61,231 bases of DNA from a virus. This document shows positions 1 to 7,007 of the stretch, in pieces. Location: IMG/VR virus record IMGVR_UViG_3300049222_000815, positions 1 through 61,231 of that record; one strand, 5' to 3'. The notes below the pieces were generated by a model. It saw only the letters and a program-made list of their open reading frames with translations. It ran no database searches and was not told where the DNA came from. Each line of letters opens with the position of its first letter. The stretch's first letter is position 1. Position numbers and translations under genes: made by a program.

Positions 1-7
1 GTATAAA

Positions 8-484
8 TTATAACAAGACATTATTCAAAGAATTAAGATCAAAATCTATTACTTCTTCTTTAGATTCTAGCGTTGCTTTTCTTTGTTTTGATATCTCTTT
101 TTCTGAAAATCCCCAAAATGTAATTTCCCAAAGAATGTGACACAAGGCTTGAGTTAAATCTATTTTAGGATCTACAATAACATCGCCGTCAATAAGTTCA
201 GACCAAGGGACAAAATCCACACCAAACTCTTCATTAGATAATTTGTCCAATAACAAAACATCAATAAATTTTTCACCTTCAGAGCTGACTGATTTTAACA
301 CTAGATCATATTGTATAGATTTACTTTCAGGTAAATTAATTAGTGCTTGATAAACATTTAAGTAAGCTAAATCTAATTCAATAATATCGCTTTGATTGTA
401 GCTTCTATTTAAATAATAATTACTATAGATAGCATTAAAGGTTTTTTTATACGAACATTTTTGAAGTAAATCTCTAAGTTTCAT
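8..484 (-). CDS. Hypothetical protein, 158 aa (possibly DUF6557-like)
   Basis: A soluble protein with no catalytic motif I recognise. The N-terminus (MKLRDLLQKCSYKKTF) followed by a Leu/Tyr-rich stretch resembles small conserved proteins such as DUF6557, but this is a weak impression. A Trp-rich patch near residues 118-126 (ILWEITFWGF) suggests a packed C-terminal helix. The ATG overlaps the stop of the upstream membrane gene by four bases, so the two are probably translationally coupled and form the end of this transcript in the window. Function unknown. Confidence 0.6.
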   Translation of the reverse strand: MKLRDLLQKCSYKKTFNAIYSNYYLNRSYNQSDIIELDLAYLNVYQALINLPESKSIQYDLVLKSVSSEGEKFIDVLLLDKLSNEEFGVDFVPWSELIDGDVIVDPKIDLTQALCHILWEITFWGFSEKEISKQRKATLESKEEVIDFDLNSLNNVLL

Positions 485-714
485 TTTGGATTATCTATAT
501 AATTATAAATTGAATCATAATGATTTTCTAATTGTTGTATATAGAAATTTTGGACAGCTATACTTTGTTTTAAATCTTCTATAGCTTGATGTTGATCCTC
601 ACAAATATTTAATAACTTTTCATTAGCTTTGTGCTTGCCGTATGATATGTATGCAAGAAGCACGCAAGACATAACTAAAACCCAAAAGATAGTTGAGTCG
701 TTATTTCGTTTCAT
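481..714 (-). CDS. Small single-pass membrane protein with coiled coil
   Basis: 77 aa. Residues about 9-26 (IFWVLVMSCVLLAYISYG) form one transmembrane helix. A polar, Glu/Gln-rich segment (residues 30-65) follows that would form a coiled coil. The layout resembles spanin or lysis-accessory proteins, but no lipobox or known lysis motif is visible, so this is only a possibility. It is the first gene after a class II box (737-746) and overlaps the next gene by four bases. Confidence 0.6.
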   Translation of the reverse strand: MKRNNDSTIFWVLVMSCVLLAYISYGKHKANEKLLNICEDQHQAIEDLKQSIAVQNFYIQQLENHYDSIYNYIDNPK

Positions 715-736
715 GAAACTTTGGCATAACTACGTA

Positions 737-746
737 AGTTACACTA
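737..746 (-). promoter_or_regulatory. Class II promoter-like box (TAGTGTAACT)
   Basis: Reads TAGTGTAACT on the minus strand, 22 bases upstream of the ATG at 714. It matches the AGTGTAAT box seen before many virion-type and accessory genes here. No TTGACA-like -35 is present. Confidence 0.4.
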
Positions 747-771
747 AGCCTAGGCAAATTAAAAAAATATT

Positions 772-1062
772 TTACTCTTCTGATTTCTCGTTTTGCTTTT
801 CTTCCATTTCTGCGACTTGTTTTTCGAAGTCAAGCATTCTTTTTAAAATGTCTAATTTGTTTGATTCTGGCATTTTATCACCTTTGATTTGCTCTTCCGC
901 ATATTTCAATGCCTCATTTTGAACAATGCTTAGCATTTGAGGGAGTGTAGTGTTATCAAACAATTCTCTAGCATAAAATGAAATTATTTTATCTTCATTT
1001 TCTTTAGTTATTGTAGACTTTTCAGACTTTGTTGGTTTTGTGGCTTTTTTTGTTTTGCTCAT
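772..1062 (-). CDS. Hypothetical charged protein, 96 aa
   Basis: The first 20 residues are Lys/Thr-rich (MSKTKKATKPTKSEKST), followed by predicted helices and a Glu/Lys-rich C-terminal helix (residues 70-96) likely to be a coiled coil. No recognisable domain. The start codon abuts a 16-bp perfect palindrome. It may be a scaffold-like or DNA-associated protein, but the sequence does not decide this. Confidence 0.55.
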   Translation of the reverse strand: MSKTKKATKPTKSEKSTITKENEDKIISFYARELFDNTTLPQMLSIVQNEALKYAEEQIKGDKMPESNKLDILKRMLDFEKQVAEMEEKQNEKSEE

Positions 1063-1077
1063 ATCATATATATGATA
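1062..1077. promoter_or_regulatory. 16-bp perfect palindrome at a start codon
   Basis: TATCATATATATGATA is identical to its reverse complement and touches the ATG of the 96-aa gene ending at 1062. It contains TATCAT/TATGAT, which are -10-like hexamers used elsewhere in this window. It could be an operator or simply AT-rich promoter DNA. Confidence 0.4.
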
Positions 1078-1089
1078 AAATGAATTTAT

Positions 1090-1947
1090 TTATTTTACAG
1101 TTTTTTTCTTAAGAAGATTATTTACTTTCGTGCTATTTACAAATGCGCATATTTGTTTAGATGTATATTTCTTATTGCACAATTTTGAAAGGTCACTTAA
1201 AGAATATTTATTTGGATTATTTTTTAAAGCGTTTGTTATTTTTTTTACATCTTGCTCTGAAAATGTTTTTGTGGAACGAGATGGGCCAAAAAGATAATTG
1301 ATAGCTTCATTACCTTTTTTAATTTTTGATTTATCAGAATCTTCATCATTTAATTTGATGTTGACATTTGATTTAATCAAGTCAAACATATCCAAAGATA
1401 TAGCAGAAATTGCCTGATGTGTTACTCCTGTAAGATCGCCAACTTCATCAAGCGTGCGCCCCGAAAGCATTAACTCTAAAATATTTTTGTGGTGAGGTGT
1501 TAAAAAATGGCTATAATCAAAAATCCAAGATAGAATGTTTTGAAATTTATCAGAAGAATTTAATTGTTGAAAAAAAGCATCTTCTTTGCCCATTGTGTTG
1601 CAAATAGACTCAAATACAGTTACATCTCCACCTTCAGACTTAACCACTCCATCCTGGCGAGTTGATATGTAACGCTTATCTCTGTTAGAAACTCCGTCAG
1701 CAGTCCATGCAATGTAATTTCGGGCATAACTATATGCCATTTTCTTGAAGTCATTAAAATTTTCAATTTTAGCATCTGAAGCAAAATTCTCTTGATTGAT
1801 TTTTTTTAATAAAGCAATATTTATTTCAGATATAATATCTTCACTAGACAAAACATGTTTGTCATATCGATATTTGTTAACGATTTTTAATAAATCTAAT
1901 TGAAATTCAGATAGCCAAGTATTTAGTTGATTAATTGTTATTGTCAT
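1090..1947 (-). CDS. Sigma-70-like RNA polymerase sigma factor
   Basis: 285 aa. Residues ~15-100 resemble sigma region 2: a helix with SSEDIISEINIALLKK, then an aromatic/basic segment (MAYSYARNYIAW, then RDKRYI) where -10 recognition would lie. Residues ~150-190 form a region-4-like helix-turn-helix (LTPHHKNILELMLSG, then TLDEVGDLTGVTHQAIS). A basic extension follows that may hold another DNA-binding domain (SLSDLSKLCNKKYTSKQICAF). It overlaps the upstream helix-turn-helix gene by 17 bases. By analogy with T4 gp55 it could direct host polymerase to phage promoters; the class II boxes are the natural candidates. Family call fairly secure, timing inferred. Confidence 0.7.
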   Translation of the reverse strand: MTITINQLNTWLSEFQLDLLKIVNKYRYDKHVLSSEDIISEINIALLKKINQENFASDAKIENFNDFKKMAYSYARNYIAWTADGVSNRDKRYISTRQDGVVKSEGGDVTVFESICNTMGKEDAFFQQLNSSDKFQNILSWIFDYSHFLTPHHKNILELMLSGRTLDEVGDLTGVTHQAISAISLDMFDLIKSNVNIKLNDEDSDKSKIKKGNEAINYLFGPSRSTKTFSEQDVKKITNALKNNPNKYSLSDLSKLCNKKYTSKQICAFVNSTKVNNLLKKKTVK

Positions 1948-2797
1948 GATTTAAGTAAGATTTAATTGTACTAGTCGACATGTTTAAAATTTTTGCAATT
2001 TTTTTGCGAGGAACATTTTGTTCAATTAATTTTTTAATTTTAGGTAATGCATTAGCCATTCTTTTCTCAACAGCCTTGCGAATGCCTTCTTTCCTCATTT
2101 TTGAATTATAAGAAGTAGCGATTCTCGTAAGAGGGTATTCTTTGTTCCAATCTATTTCTGTAAATTTATTATCTAATAATTTTTTTAGAGCTTTGGGGGA
2201 TGTATATCCAAGAGCTTTCGCAGTTTTACCCCTGCTATTATTATGAAGTTTAAAATTAATAATAATTTTTTCTTTTAAAGCTTCCCTTTCTGCTCTTGGC
2301 CATTTCCTCCATTTTCCATCTTTGTAAATCATATGAGATTTTTCTTCTGCAGAGTATTTCTTGCGTTTGGGAATGTATGTATGTCCTTTTTTAAATCCAT
2401 TGTTAGGCTTTGGCCCTTGAGTAAGAGCATTAAATCTGTTAGTAAAGCCTTCTGGTCGAGGATTTTCATATCGAAATAAAACATTAACTTCATTAGGAAA
2501 CGCACTCTCTTTAATCGCCGACCAATCTTTAATACATAAAGGGTTGTCATTAATTTCTCCATCTTTGTGGAACATGTAAATCATAACTGATTTAACTTTT
2601 GATTTAGGGAAATCAGATTTTATTTTTTTCTTGAGAATTTCTTTAGCTAGTTCGCAAGATCTTGCCCGAATAACGGTTTTGTAATCTTTTTCAGATCCGT
2701 CTTCTTTTTTCTCAGTATATTGAACATTCCAATATTGATCAAATTGAAATTTTACTGATCTAAATTCTGATTGTTTGCTTTTCTTTTTTCTGCCCAT
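1931..2797 (-). CDS. DNA-binding protein with two HTH-like segments
   Basis: 288 aa, strongly basic. Residues ~185-210 (NNSRGKTAKALGYTSPKAL) look like a Fis-type helix-turn-helix. The C-terminus (residues ~250-284, IKKLIEQNVPRKKIAKIL then NMSTSTIKSYL) looks like a resolvase or LuxR-type one. The N-terminal half (residues 10-110) is an uncharacterised mixed alpha/beta region. It has its own near-perfect sigma-70 promoter with a dyad over the -10 and is co-transcribed with the downstream sigma factor, suggesting a transcription-regulator pair. Exact role unknown. Confidence 0.6.
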   Translation of the reverse strand: MGRKKKSKQSEFRSVKFQFDQYWNVQYTEKKEDGSEKDYKTVIRARSCELAKEILKKKIKSDFPKSKVKSVMIYMFHKDGEINDNPLCIKDWSAIKESAFPNEVNVLFRYENPRPEGFTNRFNALTQGPKPNNGFKKGHTYIPKRKKYSAEEKSHMIYKDGKWRKWPRAEREALKEKIIINFKLHNNSRGKTAKALGYTSPKALKKLLDNKFTEIDWNKEYPLTRIATSYNSKMRKEGIRKAVEKRMANALPKIKKLIEQNVPRKKIAKILNMSTSTIKSYLNHDNNN

Positions 2798-2809
2798 AAT
2801 ATGCTATGC

Positions 2810-2838
2810 AGTATAGCATGGGATGGGCGAAATGTCAA
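2810..2838 (-). promoter_or_regulatory. Class I (sigma-70) promoter
   Basis: Minus strand: TTGACA (2833-2838), 17-base spacer, TATACT (2810-2815), with TGC just upstream as an extended -10. Only 12 bases separate the -10 from the ATG at 2797, so the leader would be about 5 bases. A dyad, ATGCTAT-ACTGC-ATAGCAT (2801-2819), covers the -10 and may be an operator. Confidence 0.8.
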
Positions 2839-2839
2839 G

Positions 2840-3007
2840 CTATTTCCATTTGCAATAATTTGGGTCTTGCATTCTTTTGCGTCTCATATACTCCCTTTTT
2901 TGAATGCGTCTTTTTTCTTTATTTTCTTCTTCGTATTTTTTTTGAGCTTTTTTTATAGCTTCTTTACCCTTAGGGCTTGATTGATATTTTTTTTGTCTAT
3001 CGTCCAC
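2840..3007 (-). CDS. Small basic Lys/Arg-rich protein, 55 aa (GTG start)
   Basis: Opens with GTG at 3005-3007 (VDDRQKKYQSSPKGKEAI) and ends at a TAG next to the -35 of the downstream promoter. The sequence is almost entirely Lys/Arg/Glu/Gln with a C-terminal YMRRKRMQDPNYCKWK. It fills an otherwise empty interval and resembles the small 'QKKYxxxxKGKEA..' phage proteins. The GTG lies inside the conserved 41-bp repeat (2998-3038), which complicates the start call: the second copy of that repeat has the same GTG but no matching frame. Confidence 0.5.
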   Translation of the reverse strand: MDDRQKKYQSSPKGKEAIKKAQKKYEEENKEKRRIQKREYMRRKRMQDPNYCKWK

Positions 3008-3038
3008 TGTGACTTAGTTTTTTGTCGAAAATTTTTTT
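2998..3038 (-). repeat. 41-bp bipartite intergenic motif, copy 1
   Basis: On the minus strand the element is AAAAAAATTTTCG, 13 variable bases, TCACAGTGGACGATA. Both blocks recur exactly, with the same spacing, at 3895-3935. It begins 14 bases after the stop of the dNMP kinase gene. It could be a promoter or protein-binding site. Confidence 0.65.
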
Positions 3039-3051
3039 TAAAAAATCAAAT

Positions 3052-3630
3052 TTATGCAGGAAATAGAGATGCAGAATTTTGAAAAAGATGATCAATCATT
3101 GATTGAGCATAAGAATTACATAAATATAAATCAGATTCGCCAAATGTATCCCAGAATATATTATATTTAAAATAAGTTTTCATTAAATGAAGCTGTCGCC
3201 TTTCTTCGTGATTAGCTGGGCCGATTGAATCTCTCGCAACATTAACTAAGAAACCTCCATTTGATTGAATCCATTCCGCTTCATTTTTAAATCTTACATC
3301 AGTAACAAAAACATAGTATCCTTTGCTTAAATGATCCGTCACTCTATCTTGAATAGTTTTAATCCAGCAATTTTCATCTAACTTGCGTCGAATATCAGTA
3401 CCATAAGTTACTAAAAAAGGGCGAATAATTTCTTTTTCTTCGTTTTTTTCTGTGAATGCAGATATTCCAACATTATCTAATAAAAATTTATCGCACTCTT
3501 CTTTTAAAGCATCCGCAAAGGCGAAACGTACTGTTTTTTCTCCTCGATCTTCTAAAATTTTAGAGCAACTCTTATAAAGAGTATCTTTTCCTGATCTCGC
3601 AAAACCTGTTATACCTATTAATTTATTCAT
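3052..3630 (-). CDS. Deoxynucleoside monophosphate kinase (T4 gp1-like)
   Basis: 192 aa. Phosphorylates dNMPs to dNDPs for phage DNA synthesis. The N-terminal P-loop reads GFARSGKDT (residues 8-16), as in T4-type dNMP kinases, followed by FAFADALKEE and a TYGTDIRRK motif of the nucleotide-binding region; VTDVRFKNEAEWI (from about residue 109) matches the family's conserved mid-region. Six bases separate it from the upstream acidic small gene. It fits with the window's other precursor genes (dCMP deaminase, dUTPase, NrdA/B). Confidence 0.85.
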   Translation of the reverse strand: MNKLIGITGFARSGKDTLYKSCSKILEDRGEKTVRFAFADALKEECDKFLLDNVGISAFTEKNEEKEIIRPFLVTYGTDIRRKLDENCWIKTIQDRVTDHLSKGYYVFVTDVRFKNEAEWIQSNGGFLVNVARDSIGPANHEERRQLHLMKTYFKYNIFWDTFGESDLYLCNSYAQSMIDHLFQNSASLFPA

Positions 3631-3636
3631 TTTAAT

Positions 3637-3852
3637 TTATTCTAATTCTATATCTGATTCAAATTCTATATTACCTTCATTAGATAATTCTTCTATTTTT
3701 TCTTGTAATGCTCCAATAATAGTAATTGTATTAATATCATATTCATCAATATATCTGTAGATTAAATTTTCTAAGTCCATTCTGAATGAATCTGTTTGCT
3801 CATCATAATCTCTTGGACCGCTAAAGTAAACTTCATCTTCTTCGTCTGCCAT
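3637..3852 (-). CDS. Small acidic protein, 71 aa
   Basis: Very acidic (MADEEDEVYFSGPRDYDEQTD...), predicted mostly helical, no known motif. It lies between the second copy of the 41-bp motif and the dNMP kinase gene and is probably co-transcribed with the latter. Such acidic phage proteins sometimes mimic DNA, but nothing here shows that. Confidence 0.55.
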   Translation of the reverse strand: MADEEDEVYFSGPRDYDEQTDSFRMDLENLIYRYIDEYDINTITIIGALQEKIEELSNEGNIEFESDIELE

Positions 3853-3894
3853 TATACATTATAATAAATAATAAAAGTTTTTTTTCTAAAAAAA

Positions 3895-3935
3895 TATCGT
3901 CCACTGTGATTTGATTTTACTCCGAAAATTTTTTT
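3895..3935 (-). repeat. 41-bp bipartite intergenic motif, copy 2
   Basis: Same two blocks as 2998-3038 (AAAAAAATTTTCG and TCACAGTGGACGATA) with an unrelated 13-base spacer of identical length. It lies directly after the stop of the 3938-4666 gene and 43 bases upstream of the acidic gene's ATG. The embedded GTG is out of frame with that gene, so the conservation is unlikely to be coding. Confidence 0.65.
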
Positions 3936-3937
3936 CG

Positions 3938-4666
3938 CTAATACTTTCTTGCAATATCTAAAACTGAAGGTTTAAAATGAATACGTACAGCTCCTTCACC
4001 TCCCCAAGAATTATTTTTTGGTAGTATTTCTTCTTTTAAAATGTGTTTTTCAATTTGATTAAAATTTTTAATTGATATGTAGTTGCTATGATCTACTAAA
4101 ATATGAACATAATACTCTTTATTTTTAATTGATTGATATTCTGGATTCTTTCCACCACGTAGTGTTAATTTTTGTTCGCGAAGAAAAGAATTATTGGCTT
4201 TAATATGAATATTAATGGGAGTATTTTTGACTGTGACTTTAAGGTCAGGTCCACGAGTAATGAACCTGCCTGGCTTAGTGTAAATTTCGCGTTTATTGCT
4301 GTCAGAATTAAATTCAGGAGTAATTATATCAATTTTATAATCAGGATATAACTTTGACAGTTTTTTAGCATGTAAGGCTTCTTTTAGATAGCCATTAACT
4401 TGATTTGCTAAATAAATATGAGGACAACGTTTATTTCTATTGCCTGTGCTAACAAACAATCTATCGCATAGATTTAAAAACCTATCGTCAGGATCTTTCA
4501 ATAAAGATATACAAGCAAACCAATTATAAACCTCAATAGGTGATCGAGAATTTCGACTTTCCTTAATGTCTATGTTATCCCTAATCCATTCGCAAATATT
4601 GCATCCAAATTCTTTTTCAAATTCATCCTTAAAAGATTGAAAGTTTTCATGCACAAATTTATTCAT
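3938..4666 (-). CDS. Unknown protein paired with the cytosine methyltransferase; possible nuclease
   Basis: 242 aa, overlapping the end of the upstream methyltransferase gene by eight bases. The central region has RGPDLKVTVKNTPINIHIKAN (around residues 138-158, split here as RGPDLKVTV and KNTPINIHIKAN). The PD followed by a hydrophobic strand and a lone Lys resembles a PD-(D/E)XK core, but the usual acidic residue before xK is His. Position suggests a restriction endonuclease or a specificity/accessory partner of the methyltransferase. I do not recognise the family. Confidence 0.5.
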   Translation of the reverse strand: MNKFVHENFQSFKDEFEKEFGCNICEWIRDNIDIKESRNSRSPIEVYNWFACISLLKDPDDRFLNLCDRLFVSTGNRNKRCPHIYLANQVNGYLKEALHAKKLSKLYPDYKIDIITPEFNSDSNKREIYTKPGRFITRGPDLKVTVKNTPINIHIKANNSFLREQKLTLRGGKNPEYQSIKNKEYYVHILVDHSNYISIKNFNQIEKHILKEEILPKNNSWGGEGAVRIHFKPSVLDIARKY

Positions 4667-6005
4667 AATTAAATTCTAATTGTGTGTGGTTATTGGTTTT
4701 TTGTTTTTTTTCTTTAGGTAAAGATTCCATAATTGCAAGACAAACTTTTGGTAAAAATAATTCACCTAATACTTTTCTGATAAAACTGGGGCTATAATCA
4801 TAGCCATATTTGCCAGATGTGAATTCATATTTAATGTCGTCTTGAATTTCGTGAGCAAAGCAATCAAGAATATTTGGAGGCAAACCACATACCAAAAGGA
4901 CTTCTCTAATAGTTAATACTCTAGCATCTGAATATTTGCCATCCGAATCTTTTATTTCTCTTCCTGGATGAACATTGTTTTGGCTTGAAATTGAGCCATT
5001 CGTCATAGTAACAGTTGGAGCTGATTTTGACCAATTCATTCTTTTGTATGCCGTAGTAAAGCCATATATTTCTCTCACAAGCGAGCAGTTGGGTGGAATT
5101 TCAGCGTATAAAACAGGTTTTCCATTTTCCACTACTTGATTTATTGTGGCACGATTTTTAGATCCATCACTATTAATTATAATGGGTGGATTTTTATGCC
5201 ATCCTTTATTTCCATTTTTAATTAATTCTAATTTTGTATCACTTGAATTGTTTTCAATGATGGAGCAGGGATAGTGATCTAGCTCATTAAAATAAGCACT
5301 TTGACCTGATGGAGTATGTCTCATCCAATCTACATGCTTTGGGTTATGTTTGGAGCTGAAATGCCATTTATATTCAGAACTTTGAGCAGCCTCTAAACTA
5401 GGCAAATGGGAGATAGCTGATTCAAGACTAGCTTCTTCTTCATTGATTTCTGGAAACTTCCATGATCCGTCTGGAGATATTAAGGTAATGGAACGCCGTC
5501 TATCTTGAGGAGTGTCAAAATGTTTTCCGTTTAAAATGGATGAGTGGGATTTTAAATTTGCTGGTATGGATTTTTTAATAAACTCAGCAATTTGAATACT
5601 GCCATAATCTTTGTGATGTATGTAAGTATTAGGCATGTTAGTCACATTTTCTATTAACATGTATTTTGCTCCAACTTTATTAAAAATTTCTAAAGCATGT
5701 ATGATTAATGTATTACGCGGATCATCGCTTGCTTTGGATGCATTGGCAAGACTCATGCCTTGACATGGAGGTGTTGCTACAACGACATCAATTGGGCCAA
5801 ACTTATTACAACTTTCTATTATGCTATCTTGAGTTGAAGTTTGTGATATATCACCGCAAATCACACTCTGAGTATTGGGATGAAGTTTTTTATAAAAATT
5901 AACTCTATCTTCTAACAATTCATTAGCAACTACGACATCGAAACCTTTGTCTCTGAGATAAAACTCTCCGAAACCTACATTAGCAAATAAAGATAATATT
6001 TTCAT
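4659..6005 (-). CDS. DNA (cytosine-5) methyltransferase
   Basis: 448 aa. Transfers a methyl group from SAM to C5 of cytosine in DNA. Ordered motifs are visible: I (SLFANVGFGEFY, ~residues 5-16), IV (ATPPCQGMS with the catalytic Cys, ~77-85), VI (IENV, ~118-121), VIII (QDRRRSITLI, ~167-176), IX (ARVLTIREVLLVCGLP) and X (GKYGYDYSPSFIRKVLGE). The stretch before motif IX would be the target-recognition domain. A class I promoter precedes it and the next gene overlaps its 3' end. It could protect phage DNA from host restriction or form a restriction-modification pair. Confidence 0.93.
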   Translation of the reverse strand: MKILSLFANVGFGEFYLRDKGFDVVVANELLEDRVNFYKKLHPNTQSVICGDISQTSTQDSIIESCNKFGPIDVVVATPPCQGMSLANASKASDDPRNTLIIHALEIFNKVGAKYMLIENVTNMPNTYIHHKDYGSIQIAEFIKKSIPANLKSHSSILNGKHFDTPQDRRRSITLISPDGSWKFPEINEEEASLESAISHLPSLEAAQSSEYKWHFSSKHNPKHVDWMRHTPSGQSAYFNELDHYPCSIIENNSSDTKLELIKNGNKGWHKNPPIIINSDGSKNRATINQVVENGKPVLYAEIPPNCSLVREIYGFTTAYKRMNWSKSAPTVTMTNGSISSQNNVHPGREIKDSDGKYSDARVLTIREVLLVCGLPPNILDCFAHEIQDDIKYEFTSGKYGYDYSPSFIRKVLGELFLPKVCLAIMESLPKEKKQKTNNHTQLEFNYE

Positions 6006-6026
6006 ATATAAAAAGAGGAGACTACT

Positions 6027-6055
6027 ATAATAGCAGCCTCCTCCTAAAAAGTCAA
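6027..6055 (-). promoter_or_regulatory. Class I (sigma-70) promoter for the methyltransferase
   Basis: TTGACT (6050-6055), 17-base spacer, TATTAT (6027-6032), extended -10 TGC. An imperfect dyad CTGCTAT-T-ATAGTAG covers the -10. The -10 is 21 bases from the ATG at 6005, giving a leader of about 15 bases. The -35 is contained in the descending arm of the terminator-like hairpin. Confidence 0.8.
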
Positions 6056-6069
6056 GAATAATTTCTTGA
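6045..6069 (-). terminator. Terminator-like hairpin overlapping a -35 box
   Basis: Perfect 7-bp stem TCAAGAA / TTCTTGA (6052-6069) with a 4-base loop, followed on the minus strand by C and five T, ten bases after the stop of the small membrane gene. The second arm plus tail forms TTGACT, the next promoter's -35. The stem is AT-rich, so termination may be weak. Confidence 0.5.
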
Positions 6070-6078
6070 TTTACATAC

Positions 6079-6318
6079 TTACTTATCCTTGCTTAACTTA
6101 GCAATCAAAGCAACAACTAATACCAATGTCACAAAAGATGTGAAATTAGCACCTGCACCAACAAATCCACCAAGTAACCCTTGGAGATTTCCAATTACAT
6201 CAACAGGAGCAGAATCTCCGAAGACAGCTTGAACTACCACAAGTAGACCAAGAACGCTTAATAATGTAGCAGCAATACCTTTTACTGCTCCAGCTATAGT
6301 TTCTAGTGTTTCTTTCAT
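6079..6318 (-). CDS. Small two-helix membrane protein (holin-like size)
   Basis: 79 aa with two hydrophobic segments: residues ~12-33 (KGIAATLLSVLGLLVVVQAVF) and ~52-74, the latter rich in Ala, Val and Leu and ending LVVALIAKLSKDK. The short loop between them is Gly-rich. Size and topology fit a class II holin or another small phage membrane protein, but holins lack diagnostic motifs. It is paired with the upstream porin-like gene; both have a TTAACCCTAATA leader and look GC-richer than their surroundings. Confidence 0.6.
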   Translation of the reverse strand: MKETLETIAGAVKGIAATLLSVLGLLVVVQAVFGDSAPVDVIGNLQGLLGGFVGAGANFTSFVTLVLVVALIAKLSKDK

Positions 6319-6327
6319 ATTTATTTA

Positions 6328-6339
6328 TATTAGGGTTAA
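6328..6339 (-). promoter_or_regulatory. Repeated leader motif TTAACCCTAATA, copy 1
   Basis: The 12-mer TTAACCCTAATA on the minus strand occupies the 21-base gap between the porin-like gene stop and the ATG at 6318. An exact copy sits at 6993-7004 before the porin-like gene itself. TATAAATA, the T4 late promoter core, follows in this copy. Role unknown. Confidence 0.4.
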
Positions 6340-6987
6340 TTAAAATTCGAATGTTAAGGATGTACCAAAAACAAATTCACGATCAATGTCGTCTGCATCA
6401 ACTACATCAACAGACGCAGCAAGAGTCGCTTTATCGCCAACAGACTTTGACAACTCTGTACCTGCTGAATAGTAAGTTCTATCAGTAGAAGCTGTAAGCT
6501 CTGTATTGCCAATAAGACCTCTCAAGCTAACATCTGCAACTTTAGTTTCGATGGAATGAGATAATGCACCTTCAAATGTATAAAGATCATCGTCTGTATC
6601 TCTAAATGCAGAAATAGTTGGACTACCAACCATGTCAACAGAAAGCCTTAATTCAATCTCAGATAATGCTTCGCCAGCAACATCTTCAAAATGATTAAAT
6701 CCACCATAAACAGAAAACAAATCTGATAATGATGTACCTAGTCCTGCAGCAATTTTATAGCTGTCGGAACCACCATCAATTGATTGATTGGTGCATGCAT
6801 GAAGACTGCCGTTAAGTCCAAGTACTTGAGACTCAAGGTCTACAGCAGCTTGTACTGACTCAAGGGATTTTTGAGCTCCCCTATAGAAAAAATCGGAAGC
6901 ATATCCAATCTTAGCTGAGTTTCCCGCTAATGCGGCGTTAGTAAAAAGCCCGAAGGCTACTAATAATGATGTTATGTTTATTTTCAT
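6340..6987 (-). CDS. Phage-encoded outer-membrane beta-barrel protein, TorF/Gcw_chp porin-like
   Basis: 215 aa. The N-terminus is a Sec signal peptide (MKINITSLLVAFGLFTNAALA, likely cut after ALA at ~residue 21, written as two parts: MKINITSLLVAFG and LFTNAALA). The mature start IGYASDFFYRGAQKS matches the SDYxFRG signature of Gcw_chp/TorF-type proteins. Alternating strands follow and the protein ends in SLTFEF, an aromatic beta-barrel assembly signal. Expected location: host outer membrane. Possible roles are superinfection exclusion, uptake during infection, or lysis. It lies upstream of a small membrane gene with the same leader motif, and base composition suggests acquisition from a Gram-negative genome. 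Confidence 0.75.
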   Translation of the reverse strand: MKINITSLLVAFGLFTNAALAGNSAKIGYASDFFYRGAQKSLESVQAAVDLESQVLGLNGSLHACTNQSIDGGSDSYKIAAGLGTSLSDLFSVYGGFNHFEDVAGEALSEIELRLSVDMVGSPTISAFRDTDDDLYTFEGALSHSIETKVADVSLRGLIGNTELTASTDRTYYSAGTELSKSVGDKATLAASVDVVDADDIDREFVFGTSLTFEF

Positions 6988-6992
6988 ATATT

Positions 6993-7004
6993 TATTAGGG
7001 TTAA
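6993..7004 (-). promoter_or_regulatory. Repeated leader motif TTAACCCTAATA, copy 2
   Basis: Exact second copy of the 12-mer in the 20-base gap between the nuclease gene stop (7008) and the porin-like ATG (6987). Shared only by these two adjacent envelope-protein genes in leader position, suggesting common control or duplication of the leader. Confidence 0.4.
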
Positions 7005-7007
7005 ATT

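Noticed and set aside
629-922. Plus-strand frame of 97 codons
   Set aside because: Mostly antisense to two real minus-strand genes; no class I or II promoter and unnatural composition.
2771-2980. Plus-strand frame of 69 codons (low complexity, Phe/Ser-rich)
   Set aside because: It is the antisense of an AT-rich promoter and of the Lys-rich 55-aa gene; Phe/Ser-rich composition is what antisense Lys/Glu codons give.
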